A program made the position numbers and the translations under genes. From Romboutsia maritimum (lineage in GTDB: Bacteria > Bacillota > Clostridia > Peptostreptococcales > Peptostreptococcaceae), in assembly GCF_002251085.2 (NCBI RefSeq), contig NZ_NOJZ02000007.1, positions 1 to 64,000 of the forward strand: DNA of 64,000 nucleotides. The letters run 5' to 3'. Each line of letters begins with the position of its first letter. Position 1 is the first letter of the stretch. Below, piece after piece: positions 26,714-36,504 of this stretch. The notes under the pieces were generated by a model that worked only from the letters and a program-made list of their open reading frames with translations, was not told the origin of the DNA and did no database searches.

Positions 26714-27249
26714 TATTTTTCTCCTCTATATTTAATTATAATGCCTAATATAGATGCTGATACAACTATATAAACAGGAGAAATATTTAAAAATCCACCT
26801 ATAATAAACGTAGCAACAAAAATTATAACTCCTACTTTATCAACTACAGAATTTTTCCATAATTCAAAAATTGCATTTAAAATTAGCACCGCAACTGCCA
26901 CTCTAATTCCTGAAAATGCGTGTTGTACTGATACCATTTTGGAAAAACTTTTTAAAAATGACGCTATAATCATTATTATTAGGAAAGATGGAAACACTAC
27001 GCCTACTGTTGCAAAAAGAGCTCCTGGAATTCCTTTTATTTTATATCCTACAAATGTTGCTGTATTAACAGCAATCACTCCTGGCGTTGCTTGGGAAATT
27101 GCATAATAATCTAATAATTCTTCATGTGTTGCCCATTTATTTTGTTCAACAACTTCTTTTTCTAACATAGGAAGCATTGCATATCCTCCTCCAAATGTCA
27201 GAGCACCTATTCTAGTAAATGCCTTAAATAAATTAAATAACTCTTTCAT
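26713..27249 (-). CDS. Chromate transporter, N-half subunit (CHR family)
   Basis: A 178-residue partner of the preceding CHR protein, with the matching ALTFGGGYAMLPMLEKEVV and AISQATPGVIAVNTATFVGY segments. Two adjacent short CHR genes with opposite membrane topology are a known arrangement, so this is not a broken gene. Translation of the two is coupled through TAATG. A stem-loop at 27308-27357 separates this unit from the dynamin genes upstream. Confidence 0.85.
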   Translation of the reverse strand: MKELFNLFKAFTRIGALTFGGGYAMLPMLEKEVVEQNKWATHEELLDYYAISQATPGVIAVNTATFVGYKIKGIPGALFATVGVVFPSFLIIMIIASFLKSFSKMVSVQHAFSGIRVAVAVLILNAIFELWKNSVVDKVGVIIFVATFIIGGFLNISPVYIVVSASILGIIIKYRGEK

Positions 27250-27307
27250 TTTACACCCCTATATAGTAATATCACAAATCAAAAATATATTCAATTTATT
27301 TATAAAT

Positions 27308-27357
27308 AAAACTGATAATTAAAATCTTTCAAAGAAAACATTAACTATCAGTTTTAT
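27308..27357 (-). terminator. Terminator of the dynamin-like operon
   Basis: AAAACTGATA (27308-27317) pairs with TATCAGTTTT (27346-27355). A T-rich run follows on the minus strand, just after the second dynamin gene. Confidence 0.65.
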
Positions 27358-27359
27358 TC

Positions 27360-29048
27360 TTAGTTATTTATATATTTTTTTAATTGTTTAATATACAATT
27401 CTAATTCATCTATTAATTTTTGTAATTCATACTTATTCATAAAAATACTTTTAGAGCTTTTAAATATTGATTGTGTAGTATCTACTATATCCTTACTAGA
27501 ATTATAATAACCTTCTTTTAATTCACTTATTATATTAATTTGTAATTCTTGTATAAAGTTATCTATATCATCTAAAATATCTTTATTTTTTTGATTGCTT
27601 TTCACTTTATGATACACTAATTTTGCCAAAGCTCCGGTTATAGTTCCAGCTAATAATAATGGTGGGCAATATGACATCATTGCAGAACCTATTGTAAGTG
27701 TAGCTGATGATGAACCTATAGATGCTGCATAAATTGATGCAATTGATCCTGATGTAGCTCCTAATATTGCTCCTGTGCCTACTGTTGCTAACATTTCATT
27801 TAAATCAACTTTATCATCATCAAACTTAAATACTGGTGCATCTAATAATTTTTTTTTATAATTTATGTTGTTTATATGTTTATTTATATCTTCATTTATC
27901 TCATTGTTTATTTCCTTTAAACATTCAGTCCACTCTTCAAAAAACAAATTATCTAACTCTGACTTCTTTTTATTTATAATTCCATTTATATATTTTTCAT
28001 TTATATATACACTAGCATTTTCTATATTATCTTTTATATTATTTAGTTCATCTACTAAAAATATTTCATTAACCCAATTCTCTATTTCAAAGTTAATTTT
28101 AGAATTTATATAATTAAATTTATTATCAAGCAGTTTTTCATATCTTATAAGTTCATCATTTAAAACTGATATACTCTTTTTATAATCATGATGATTTATA
28201 ATCTCTTTATGAATTATTGCTTCTAATGATAAAGACATACTACTTAATTTTGTTTCATCGCAACTATAATAAACATTTTCTATGTATTTGCTAAGATTTA
28301 AAAAATTTTCTTTTAATTCCGAGTAATTAGATATAACTAAATCGGTACTTCCTACCTCTGCATTTTTACTTATTCTATCTTGATATTCTAAGTAAGAAGA
28401 TATCATAAAAAAGTCATCCATATAAATTCCATATTCATTTTTTATATACTCTTCTATTTCTAATTTATTTGACTCTAGCAAATCACATTTGTTTATTATT
28501 CCCACTAATGGCTTTTTATATGATACTATTAAATCCAATACTTCTTCTATATCATCTTGACCTAAGTGAGTTGCATCAAATAAGAACAATATTAAATCAG
28601 CATTTTGAATATATTTTAATGTTTTTTGCTCATTTTTTACTGTTATACTTTTTAAACCCGGTGTATCTACTATATTTATTTTTTTTAATTCTTCTAAGTC
28701 TACACCTATCCTTCTAATATCTTCATAAATTTCATCATATTCTTCTTTGTCATATGTTATTTCTATAATATCAGAAGTAGCTTCTAAAACATCCACCTCA
28801 CTAACTTCTTTAGATAAAAATGCATTTATAAAACTAGATTTACCTGATTTAACTTCTCCTACTATAACTATTTTTAAAGGATTATCAATTTTTCCTTCTA
28901 ATATTTCTATATTATCCAAAACATCATTTAAATTTTCAAGTACTAAATCTTTAAATGGTATATTATATTGATTTTCCATACATTTTCTAACAGGAGATTT
29001 AAATAATAATTCTTTTATATCACTTATATGATCTATTCTATTTTTCAA
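27360..29048 (-). CDS. Bacterial dynamin-like GTPase (second of a tandem pair)
   Basis: A 562-residue large GTPase. P-loop GEVKSGKS is at residues 64-71, the G3 motif is DTPGLKS and G4 is NKCD. Long helical stalk regions follow. A glycine/alanine/serine-rich hydrophobic segment around 415-475 (TVGTGAILGATSG to AGTITGALAKL) looks like a membrane-binding paddle. Bacterial dynamin-like proteins bind and remodel membranes, and some protect against membrane-damaging agents or phage. The gene begins four bases after the stop of the other GTPase gene, so the two are one operon. No other gene belongs to the unit. Confidence 0.82.
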   Translation of the reverse strand: MKNRIDHISDIKELLFKSPVRKCMENQYNIPFKDLVLENLNDVLDNIEILEGKIDNPLKIVIVGEVKSGKSSFINAFLSKEVSEVDVLEATSDIIEITYDKEEYDEIYEDIRRIGVDLEELKKINIVDTPGLKSITVKNEQKTLKYIQNADLILFLFDATHLGQDDIEEVLDLIVSYKKPLVGIINKCDLLESNKLEIEEYIKNEYGIYMDDFFMISSYLEYQDRISKNAEVGSTDLVISNYSELKENFLNLSKYIENVYYSCDETKLSSMSLSLEAIIHKEIINHHDYKKSISVLNDELIRYEKLLDNKFNYINSKINFEIENWVNEIFLVDELNNIKDNIENASVYINEKYINGIINKKKSELDNLFFEEWTECLKEINNEINEDINKHINNINYKKKLLDAPVFKFDDDKVDLNEMLATVGTGAILGATSGSIASIYAASIGSSSATLTIGSAMMSYCPPLLLAGTITGALAKLVYHKVKSNQKNKDILDDIDNFIQELQINIISELKEGYYNSSKDIVDTTQSIFKSSKSIFMNKYELQKLIDELELYIKQLKKYINN

Positions 29049-29052
29049 AATA

Positions 29053-30786
29053 TCACCCCAAATTTTTAAGTGTTATATCTATATCATTTATATTTTTTAT
29101 ATGTTCTTTTATTAACTCATATTCTATATATTTATTTTCAAAGCTTTTTTCTCTTAACTCATTTATAGTTATCTCTATAAAATTTAATTGTTCATCTAAG
29201 CTTTTAATACAATCCTTTACTATATTGTCTATCTTACTTATTAATAGTTTTTTAATATAATTTTGATTATTTGTGCTTTTTTTAGATTGTTCTATATCAA
29301 ATGAACTTAAAATTCTGCTTAATGAAGTACTTTTTTCTTTTGTTTTACTTAGTATTACTTTTGTTTTATAGTCTAAAATAATATATTTACTTTTAGAAAA
29401 ATTTACTCTAAAATCAATTTGCTTTATCTCTTTATTTTTATTAAAGTTTGATTTTATATATAATGAATCATAAAGTTTTTCTAAATTCAAATTACACATA
29501 TCTTCAATTGACTTTAAATTACTTTTTAATTCTCTAAATTCTAAATCACAAATATATTTATCATTTTTTAACTTATTTAAATGTTCTACTATATATATTC
29601 TTATATTTTTAATTTTTTCATATAAATCAAATTCTCCTTCATTATATTTAGATATATCTTTGTATAATTGTCTTTTATAATTATTTATTTCATTATTTAT
29701 ACAATCTTTCATGATTTTTAAGTTTTGATATTTTGATTTAATTTGACTTTCTTGTGACACTTCTTTAAATTTTTCATTTATACAATTAATCAAATCATTT
29801 ATGTTACTATCATATATAAATTCTTCATTATCTGATACAATTCCATTTATAGCTTTTTTAGCTGATATAAAAACTATCTCTGTAAATTTATCTTTATAAA
29901 TTTGATTTGCTTTATTTTTAATCTTTATTGTATTTTGCTTGTCATTTTTATGTATTATGTCCATTTTATTTATCACTGCTATCATACTCTTATTATTATC
30001 ATATAAATTATTCATTTGTGTAATTTCCTCAATTAATGTATTACTTTCCTTAGATACAATATTTTGTGCATCTAAAATCCATATAACGCCGTCTGATCGT
30101 AAATAATACTCCTTCATTCTATTTACAGTATTTTTAAGTAAGTTTTGGTTAAGACCTGGGGTATCTACAAGTATAAAATCATCTAAAATACCACTTTTAT
30201 TTAAAAAATATCTTACTTGTACAATATTCGATTTGTATAAATATTTACTTTCTAATTCTTTTTTATAATTTTTTAATGTAGGAATGTCTACTTGTTTATC
30301 TTTTTTATAATTTTTTAAAATACTAGATATGTATTTTTTTGATTCCTTAAATTTTTCTTCTTCTTTTTTAAGTGATTTTATTCCACTGTGTAAAGATTTT
30401 GTTACTTTATTGCTATCTTGATAAGTTATTTCCATTTTTTCTATATCTGATTTTATAAATAAATCTATCTTCCATGTATTAGGTAAATCATTAGTAGTTA
30501 TTATTTTTTGACCTAATAAAGAATTTACTATTGTTGATTTACCATAATTGCCAGAACCTATTACAAATAACAAAAATGGATTTTTTAACTCATTTATACT
30601 TTCTATATTTTTTAAAATTTGTTGTTCTAGATGTTTTATAAATATTATTGTTTTATTTTCTAAATTTAAATCCTTATTAAATTTACTAGGATATTCTATA
30701 TTTTTTTGAATTATTTTAATTTTATTAAGTAATTCATTAAGTATAGATGACATTTTTAAAAATTCTTCTTTTCTGCTTAAATACAC
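29053..30786 (-). CDS. Bacterial dynamin-like GTPase (first of a tandem pair)
   Basis: A GTPase of about 577 residues with P-loop GSGNYGKST near residues 77-85, G3 DTPGLNQ and G4 NKMD, followed by Lys/Asn-rich helical regions. Unlike its partner it has no clear membrane paddle, so it may depend on the partner for membrane contact, as in paired dynamin-like proteins such as those of Campylobacter. I chose the GTG at 30786, which follows GAAGGGATGG at normal spacing. In-frame ATGs further upstream lack a ribosome binding site. Confidence 0.77.
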   Translation of the reverse strand: MYLSRKEEFLKMSSILNELLNKIKIIQKNIEYPSKFNKDLNLENKTIIFIKHLEQQILKNIESINELKNPFLLFVIGSGNYGKSTIVNSLLGQKIITTNDLPNTWKIDLFIKSDIEKMEITYQDSNKVTKSLHSGIKSLKKEEEKFKESKKYISSILKNYKKDKQVDIPTLKNYKKELESKYLYKSNIVQVRYFLNKSGILDDFILVDTPGLNQNLLKNTVNRMKEYYLRSDGVIWILDAQNIVSKESNTLIEEITQMNNLYDNNKSMIAVINKMDIIHKNDKQNTIKIKNKANQIYKDKFTEIVFISAKKAINGIVSDNEEFIYDSNINDLINCINEKFKEVSQESQIKSKYQNLKIMKDCINNEINNYKRQLYKDISKYNEGEFDLYEKIKNIRIYIVEHLNKLKNDKYICDLEFRELKSNLKSIEDMCNLNLEKLYDSLYIKSNFNKNKEIKQIDFRVNFSKSKYIILDYKTKVILSKTKEKSTSLSRILSSFDIEQSKKSTNNQNYIKKLLISKIDNIVKDCIKSLDEQLNFIEITINELREKSFENKYIEYELIKEHIKNINDIDITLKNLG

Positions 30787-30940
30787 TTGTACCATCCCTT
30801 CATACATTCTTATTAATAATATATGTATATTAAAATATATCAAGACCTAAACTACGTATTAGAACAACCGTTTTTAATATTAGTCATTCACTTAATTTAC
30901 ATTTTGTGGTAATATATAACTTATTTTGAGGAGGTTATTA

Positions 30941-32266
30941 ATGGAAAAATCATTTTCTAAAAAATTTACACCTATAGAGTTTCTAAAATTTGTCTCTCCT
31001 GCGATTATATCTATGGTATTTATATCTTTATATACCATAATAGATGGAATTTTTGTATCTACATTAGTTGGATCAGATGCACTTGCTAGTATAAATGTAT
31101 CTTTTCCCATAATTAATATTTTTTGTGGATTTGGTATTATGATGTCAACTGGTGGAGCTGCTATTATTTCCATTAAAATGGGTGAAAATAATTATGATGA
31201 AGCTAACAACTCTTTTTCATTTATTTTACTTTTTTCTATTATTACAGGAATTTTATTTATGATAATTTCTATGTTCTTTGTTGAAGATATGTGTATAGCC
31301 TTAGGTGCTACAGATAGACTATTACCATATTGTGTAACCTACGCAAAAATATCTATTTTATCTGCACCTTTTTTAATTACTAAGCTTTTATTTGAATATT
31401 TTACTAGGACAGATGGAAATTCTAATTTCAGTTTATTTTTATCTATAATTGGAGGTGTAACTAATATTTTTTTAGACTATGTATTTATTAAAATATTTAA
31501 TATTGGAATTTTAGGTGCTGGTCTTGCTACTTTATTAGGTATAATTATATCTAGTATTATAGGCCTTATGTATTTTTTATCAAATAAATCTACACTTAAG
31601 ATTGTAGTTCCTAAAATTGATTTTAAACTTGTTTTAGATGCTATGATTAACGGTTCTTCTGAGATGGTTACTGAGTTATCCACTGGATTTACAACTTTTT
31701 TATTTAATATTGTAGCTTTACGATTTGCTAAAGAAGATGGTATTGCAGCACTTACTATAATTCTTTATGCTCACTTTTTAATGACATCAATTTATTTAGG
31801 ATTTTCAGCTGGAGTAGCACCTCTAATTAGTTATAACTTTGGTGCAAATAATTACGATAAATTAAAGGAAACATTTAAGTATTCATTAAAATTTATAGCT
31901 ATCACATCTATATTAGTATTTATTTTTTCTTTAATTTTTACTCCTTTCATTGTTGGGGTATTTGTAAAACCATCTGATGATGTGTTTTATTTGGCATTGG
32001 AGGGATTAAAGATATTTTCAATTACATTTTTATTCGTTGGTATAAATATTTTTGCTTCAGGATTTTTCACAGCTTTTCATAATGGAAAAGTTTCAGCTGT
32101 TATTTCTTTTAGTAGAGCATTCTTATTTGTTCTTATAGGAATATATTTTTTACCTAACTTATTGAAATTAAATGGATTATGGCTTACTGTTCCATTTGCA
32201 GAACTTATGACTATATTTATATCTATTTTGTATATTAAAAAGTATAAGTATAAATACAATTATTAA
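30941..32266 (+). CDS. MATE-family multidrug/cation antiporter
   Basis: A 442-residue membrane protein with twelve predicted helices in two MATE halves. Typical segments are FLKFVSPAIISMVFISLYTIIDGIFVS, GVTNIFLDYVFI and GFSAGVAPLISYNFGA. It should expel drugs or metabolites in exchange for sodium or protons. The ATG at 30941 directly follows AGGAGG; an ATG-like start 15 bases upstream would overlap that site. It is monocistronic with a terminator shared with the convergent ABC operon. Confidence 0.9.
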   Translation: MEKSFSKKFTPIEFLKFVSPAIISMVFISLYTIIDGIFVSTLVGSDALASINVSFPIINIFCGFGIMMSTGGAAIISIKMGENNYDEANNSFSFILLFSIITGILFMIISMFFVEDMCIALGATDRLLPYCVTYAKISILSAPFLITKLLFEYFTRTDGNSNFSLFLSIIGGVTNIFLDYVFIKIFNIGILGAGLATLLGIIISSIIGLMYFLSNKSTLKIVVPKIDFKLVLDAMINGSSEMVTELSTGFTTFLFNIVALRFAKEDGIAALTIILYAHFLMTSIYLGFSAGVAPLISYNFGANNYDKLKETFKYSLKFIAITSILVFIFSLIFTPFIVGVFVKPSDDVFYLALEGLKIFSITFLFVGINIFASGFFTAFHNGKVSAVISFSRAFLFVLIGIYFLPNLLKLNGLWLTVPFAELMTIFISILYIKKYKYKYNY

Positions 32267-32293
32267 TATACCGCTCGAGCTAAATACAAAATA

Positions 32294-32332
32294 GGAGTAA
32301 TCTCTAATAACTTAGAGACTACTCCCACTTTT
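32294..32332. terminator. Terminator shared by MATE and convergent ABC operon
   Basis: GGAGTAATCTCTAA (32294-32307) pairs with TTAGAGACTACTCC (32312-32325), followed by a T run on the plus strand. The stem overlaps the end of the ATPase gene. Confidence 0.75.
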
Positions 32333-33074
32333 TTAGTATATTTATCATAAATTTTTTTATATCTAATCCATAAATATCTTTTAATATTTCTTCTTTTAAT
32401 ACTTCTTCTGGCTTTCCATAAGAAATTACATTCCCATGATTTAATATAAGTACATTATCTGCAAAATACTGTACTAAATTCAAATCATGCAATACTCCTA
32501 CTACTATTTTATTGTTATCTTTAATCCATTGTGTTAAATGCTCTAAAAGTTCTATTTGATGTTTTAAATCTAAATGATTTGTAGGTTCATCTAATAATAT
32601 AACATCTGGATTTTGTGCCATAGTTCTCGCTAGAAATACCCTTTGTAATTGACCTCCTGATAATTCATTAATCATCTTATCTTTATAGTCATATAATTTT
32701 ACTTTTTCTATACTATCTAATATTATATCTCTATCGTGTGATGATAAACTTGAAAATGCACCTTTAGAATGAGCATATCTTCCTAAAGCCACTGTTTCAT
32801 ATACAGTATATGGAAAATAAATTTGTGAAATTTGGCTCATTAACCCTATTTTAGTAGCTAATTCTTTTCTATCTAATGAAGATGTGTCTTTTCCATCTAT
32901 TTTTATACTTCCTTTATAATCGATAATGCTAGCAATAGACTTTAAAAGAGTACTTTTCCCACATCCATTTGGACCTACTATACATAAATTTTCTCCTCTA
33001 TTTACAGTTACATTAACACCTTTTATTATATCAACATTATCATACCCACTATAAATATCATTTATTTCTAACAT
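32319..33074 (-). CDS. Iron-siderophore/heme/cobalamin-type ABC ATPase (FecE/FhuC-like)
   Basis: A 251-residue ATPase with Walker A GPNGCGKST, signature LSGGQLQR, Walker B VILLDEPTNHLDL and switch His in GVLHDLN. This is the FecE/BtuD class that powers type II importers. It is the last gene of a binding protein-permease-ATPase operon, five bases after the permease. A Fur-like box in the operon promoter favours an iron chelate as substrate. Confidence 0.88.
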   Translation of the reverse strand: MLEINDIYSGYDNVDIIKGVNVTVNRGENLCIVGPNGCGKSTLLKSIASIIDYKGSIKIDGKDTSSLDRKELATKIGLMSQISQIYFPYTVYETVALGRYAHSKGAFSSLSSHDRDIILDSIEKVKLYDYKDKMINELSGGQLQRVFLARTMAQNPDVILLDEPTNHLDLKHQIELLEHLTQWIKDNNKIVVGVLHDLNLVQYFADNVLILNHGNVISYGKPEEVLKEEILKDIYGLDIKKFMINILKKWE

Positions 33075-33079
33075 TTACA

Positions 33080-34096
33080 TCACCTAGCTTTATTAAAATA
33101 TACATATGCAAAGAATGGAGCTCCTATTATAGCTGTTATAGCTCCCACGGGTAATTCTCCCGGTGAAACTATAGTCCTTGCGATAAGGTCAGTTATAACC
33201 ATCAAACATCCTCCAAATACAAATGACATTGGGATTACATATTTATGTTTAGACCCAAATATTTTTCTTACAACATGTGGTGCTATTAAGTCTACAAATC
33301 CAATAGTACCACTTAATGATACTGCACCTGCTGTAAGAACTGTTGAATAAATAAATAATTTTTTCTTCACTTTTTCAGTATTAACTCCAACTGCCTTTGC
33401 TTGTTCTTCTCCAAATGTAAGTATGTCCATTTCCTTAGTGTATCTAAAAACTCCTAACATTCCAACTATGAAAAATGGTATTATTACTAATACATAAGAC
33501 CATCCTTTCATTGAAAAACTTCCCATTTGCCAAAGAGCTATACTTTTTAAATCTTGAGAGAACAAAGCTGTTAATGTTGTAAGCATCGCATTTACAAATA
33601 ATGAAAATACCATCCCTGCAAGAATTATTGTGTTATTAGACATAGTTTTATCTATTTTTGATGAAAATAATATAACCATATAAACTGTACCAAGTCCAAA
33701 TAAAAAACCAACTATAGGCAATGTAAATACTCCTAAAATCGGTATTGACATTCCACTCACTATTACAAATCCTGCTCCAAATGAAACACCGGAAGAAACT
33801 CCTAATGTATATGGCGATGCTAATTGATTTTTAAGCACAGACTGAACAACTGCCCCACTTGTTGCTAGACATCCTCCTACAATAAAAGCTAATAGAACTC
33901 TTGGTAGCCTTAGTTTCCAAATAATAGATACATTTTTAGGATCTATACCTTCATTCAACCTCATCTTAAATATCTTATTCCCTAGTATTGACATACTATC
34001 CCATAAACTCACATTAGAACTTCCTATTGATATTCCCATACAAATAATTATAAATACTAATACCATACTAACTATTACTAACTTTTTACTTTTCAT
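33080..34096 (-). CDS. FecCD-family ABC permease
   Basis: A permease of about 338 residues with ten helices of the BtuC/FhuB/FecCD type (LRLPRVLLAFIVGGCLATSGAVVQSVLKNQLASPYTLGVSSG is diagnostic in layout). I prefer the ATG at 34096, which overlaps the binding-protein gene by 11 bases as a coupled start. The more upstream ATG at 34129 would overlap by 44 bases. It forms the membrane channel for the chelate delivered by the lipoprotein upstream. Confidence 0.87.
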   Translation of the reverse strand: MKSKKLVIVSMVLVFIIICMGISIGSSNVSLWDSMSILGNKIFKMRLNEGIDPKNVSIIWKLRLPRVLLAFIVGGCLATSGAVVQSVLKNQLASPYTLGVSSGVSFGAGFVIVSGMSIPILGVFTLPIVGFLFGLGTVYMVILFSSKIDKTMSNNTIILAGMVFSLFVNAMLTTLTALFSQDLKSIALWQMGSFSMKGWSYVLVIIPFFIVGMLGVFRYTKEMDILTFGEEQAKAVGVNTEKVKKKLFIYSTVLTAGAVSLSGTIGFVDLIAPHVVRKIFGSKHKYVIPMSFVFGGCLMVITDLIARTIVSPGELPVGAITAIIGAPFFAYVYFNKAR

Positions 34097-34994
34097 AGTT
34101 CTCTGGATAAATAGCTTTAGCCATTTCATCTAATGCTATTAATATTTTATTTGAAGGTCTAGATGATGAATTTGCATTTATCTGGTAAACTTTATTTTCT
34201 TTTACAGCATTTATATTTTCCCATCCTTCACGTGATTTTATTTCTTGCGTAGGATTTTCTATATAATTTACATTTGTTAATATTACATCTGGATTTTTTT
34301 CTATTACAGATTCTGAACTTGGAGATATCCATGCTTTTTCTTCTTTGAATATATTTTGTGCTCCAATTAATTCTATCATTTCATTTAAAAATGTTGAATT
34401 TCCAAAACTATAAAGATTTGGAGATGGTCCTATTTCAAAATAAACTTTCTTTTTATCTTTTATATTTTTTCCTATTTCTGATACTTCTTGTATTTTTGAC
34501 TTCATATTAGTTACTAACTCTTTTCCTTTTTCTTGTTGTCCTACTACATCAGAAATAAACTCTATATCTTTATATATACCATCTATACTATCACTACTTG
34601 GAATGTATACAACTGGTATTCCTGAATCAGAAACTGATTTGAAAGGATCTTGTCCTGAACCTGTTTTATTGTGTCCTGAAGCTATTACTATGTCTGGTTG
34701 TAGCCCAACTATTGCTTCTGCATCTGGATTTGAAAAATCAATTTTTGTTATATCTTTTTTTACACCTTTAACATCACTAGAATATGTATCTATAGCTATT
34801 AAATTATCGCCTAAACCAAGATCTACTAAAACTTCTGTATTAGATGGTGCTGTTGAAATTATTTTTTCTATTTTGTTTGGTATCTTTACTTGTGTTCCTT
34901 CTCTATCTGTAACTACTTTATCCTTTTTGTTACTACATCCAGCCATTATAAACATAATCGCTACCATTAAAATTGACAATATTCTTTTTTTCAT
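34086..34994 (-). CDS. Substrate-binding lipoprotein of the iron/heme-type ABC importer
   Basis: A 302-residue protein with a lipoprotein signal (MKKRILSILMVAIMFIMAGC, Cys near residue 20) and two lobes typical of class III binding proteins. These include the TAPSNTEVLVDLGLGDNLIAID and GLQPDIVIASG segments. It is tethered outside the membrane and delivers siderophore, heme or cobalamin to the permease. A good AAGGAG site precedes the ATG. It is the first gene of the three-gene operon behind the promoter with a Fur-like box. Confidence 0.87.
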   Translation of the reverse strand: MKKRILSILMVAIMFIMAGCSNKKDKVVTDREGTQVKIPNKIEKIISTAPSNTEVLVDLGLGDNLIAIDTYSSDVKGVKKDITKIDFSNPDAEAIVGLQPDIVIASGHNKTGSGQDPFKSVSDSGIPVVYIPSSDSIDGIYKDIEFISDVVGQQEKGKELVTNMKSKIQEVSEIGKNIKDKKKVYFEIGPSPNLYSFGNSTFLNEMIELIGAQNIFKEEKAWISPSSESVIEKNPDVILTNVNYIENPTQEIKSREGWENINAVKENKVYQINANSSSRPSNKILIALDEMAKAIYPENYEK

Positions 34995-35096
34995 AAATTT
35001 TTCTCCTTGTTTTTTAAATTATATATAGCCCTTTTTTAGTTTGTGTACTACAATATATAATTATAACTCATTATAAATTAATAAATTTATTGCATA

Positions 35097-35128
35097 GATA
35101 ATTATAATTAATATTTGCATTTTGTCAA
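35097..35128 (-). promoter_or_regulatory. Promoter and Fur-like box of the ABC importer
   Basis: On the minus strand TTGACA (35123-35128) and TATAAT (35101-35106) are 16 bases apart. The plus-strand sequence at 35097-35115 matches 15 of 19 positions of the classical Fur box and covers the -10. Fur bound there would block transcription when iron is plentiful. Confidence 0.5.
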
Positions 35129-35161
35129 TAAATTCCATGTTTTTATGTTTTATTCTTGGTC

Positions 35162-35203
35162 ATAAAAATAAGATAGGGCTATTATAATAAATAAACCCTA
35201 TCT
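35162..35203 (-). terminator. Terminator of the sigma factor gene
   Basis: AGATAGGG (35171-35178) pairs with CCCTATCT (35196-35203). On the minus strand the stem is followed by a T-rich run. Confidence 0.65.
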
Positions 35204-35216
35204 CATATAAATACAA

Positions 35217-36101
35217 TTAATAAAAATGTTTTAATTGCTTTAATCTACTTGGGTGTCTTAGTTTTCTTATAGCTTTTGCCTCTATTTGTCTTATTCTTTC
35301 TCTCGTTACGCCAAATACTCTTCCAATTTCCTCTAATGTCTTTGGATCGTCATCATCTAGACCAAATCTCATTCTTAAAACTTTTTGTTCTTGTTCACCA
35401 AGTCCTACTAATAATTCCTCTATTTTTTCCCTTAAGTTATGTTGTTCTACTTCATGCATTACTACATCATCAAAATTTGCATCTGATGGAATAAATTCTA
35501 CTAAACTACTATCTTCATCTTCTTTTATAGGAGTATCTAGTGATACTATATTTTTATCACGTTTTAATATATCTATAACTTTTTCAACTTCGAGTTCACA
35601 AATTTCCGCAAGTTCTTCTAATGAAGGTTCTCTTTGAAGTATATTAGAAAGCTCTTGTTTCTTTCTTTTTACAAAGTTTATTCTCTGATGAAGGTGTACT
35701 GGAATTCTAATGGTATTTTCACAATCATCTATATATCTTGTTATGCTTTGTTTTATCCACCATGTAGCATAAGTACTAAATTTATATCCCTTTTTATAAT
35801 CATATTTTTCAACAGCTTTTATAAGTCCAAGGTTACCTGCTTGAATTAAATCTAGCATATCAACACTTTCTTTTCTATATTTTTTCGCAATACTTACAAC
35901 TAGCCTATAATTTGCATTTATAAACGTTTCCTTAGCTTCTGGTGAACAATTAATTATTGCTTTTGCTAATTCTACCTCTTCTACTGCAGACAACATTTTG
36001 TACTCTTCAATCTCTTTTAAGTACATTTTCATTGCATTTGATGCATTTGATGAGTCCCCATAAATATAATTTTCATAAGTATGTTCTCTTTTAGCCCCCA
36101 T
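35217..36101 (-). CDS. Short RpoD-like sigma-70 factor
   Basis: A 294-residue sigma factor with region 1.2 (about 22-50), region 2 ([21 protein letters not shown], then [13 protein letters not shown]), region 3 and region 4 with the helix-turn-helix [27 protein letters not shown]. The acidic region 1.1 of housekeeping RpoD is absent, and the length is below that of typical primary sigma factors. It could be a second, RpoD-like (group 2) factor. It could also be a compact primary factor, since rpoD normally neighbours dnaG, which is not seen here. It directs RNA polymerase to TTGACA/TATAAT-type promoters. Confidence 0.87.
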   Translation of the reverse strand: MGAKREHTYENYIYGDSSNASNAMKMYLKEIEEYKMLSAVEEVELAKAIINCSPEAKETFINANYRLVVSIAKKYRKESVDMLDLIQAGNLGLIKAVEKYDYKKGYKFSTYATWWIKQSITRYIDDCENTIRIPVHLHQRINFVKRKKQELSNILQREPSLEELAEICELEVEKVIDILKRDKNIVSLDTPIKEDEDSSLVEFIPSDANFDDVVMHEVEQHNLREKIEELLVGLGEQEQKVLRMRFGLDDDDPKTLEEIGRVFGVTRERIRQIEAKAIRKLRHPSRLKQLKHFY

Positions 36102-36504
36102 AATCTAACCCCTTCTATACATATAGTTTATTAATTGGAATATAAAGTGTCTGTAGTTTTATTTAGTTTTATAATATGATTATTACAATAAAAAAATGCC
36201 TGTTCAATCACTCTTAAATGTCAATAATTTTATTTATCTAATATTCTACAATCATATCGAAAAACCTTCCTTTTTATTTAAATACTTGTAAAATAATATT
36301 TAAATTTATAAATTTAACATTCATATTATTGATTTATTTATTCTTATACATAATATTAGTATTATTTAACTACATAAAAACTTATATTTTTCAAACTAAA
36401 TAAAAATATTACATTAATTATTAATATAATTTATTTTTAATATAATTCTACTAGTAGTTTCAATTTTCCTTCTTTTTTGTTGTTTATTTTAAATAAAAAT
36501 TTGT
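36102..36504. other. Intergenic region upstream of the sigma factor gene
   Basis: About 400 bases without a gene. A leftward promoter-like pair, TTGAAC and AATAAT, lies around 36180-36215, which could drive the sigma factor. No repeats, hairpins or other elements stand out. Confidence 0.3.

Noticed and set aside
26147-27249. Chromate transporter read as a gene broken in two by a stop
   Set aside because: The two frames meet as TAATG and each is a complete short CHR protein; paired short CHR genes are a normal arrangement.
34086-34129. 44-base overlap of binding-protein and permease genes as a frameshift
   Set aside because: A coupled start at 34096 explains it; both proteins are complete at their ends.
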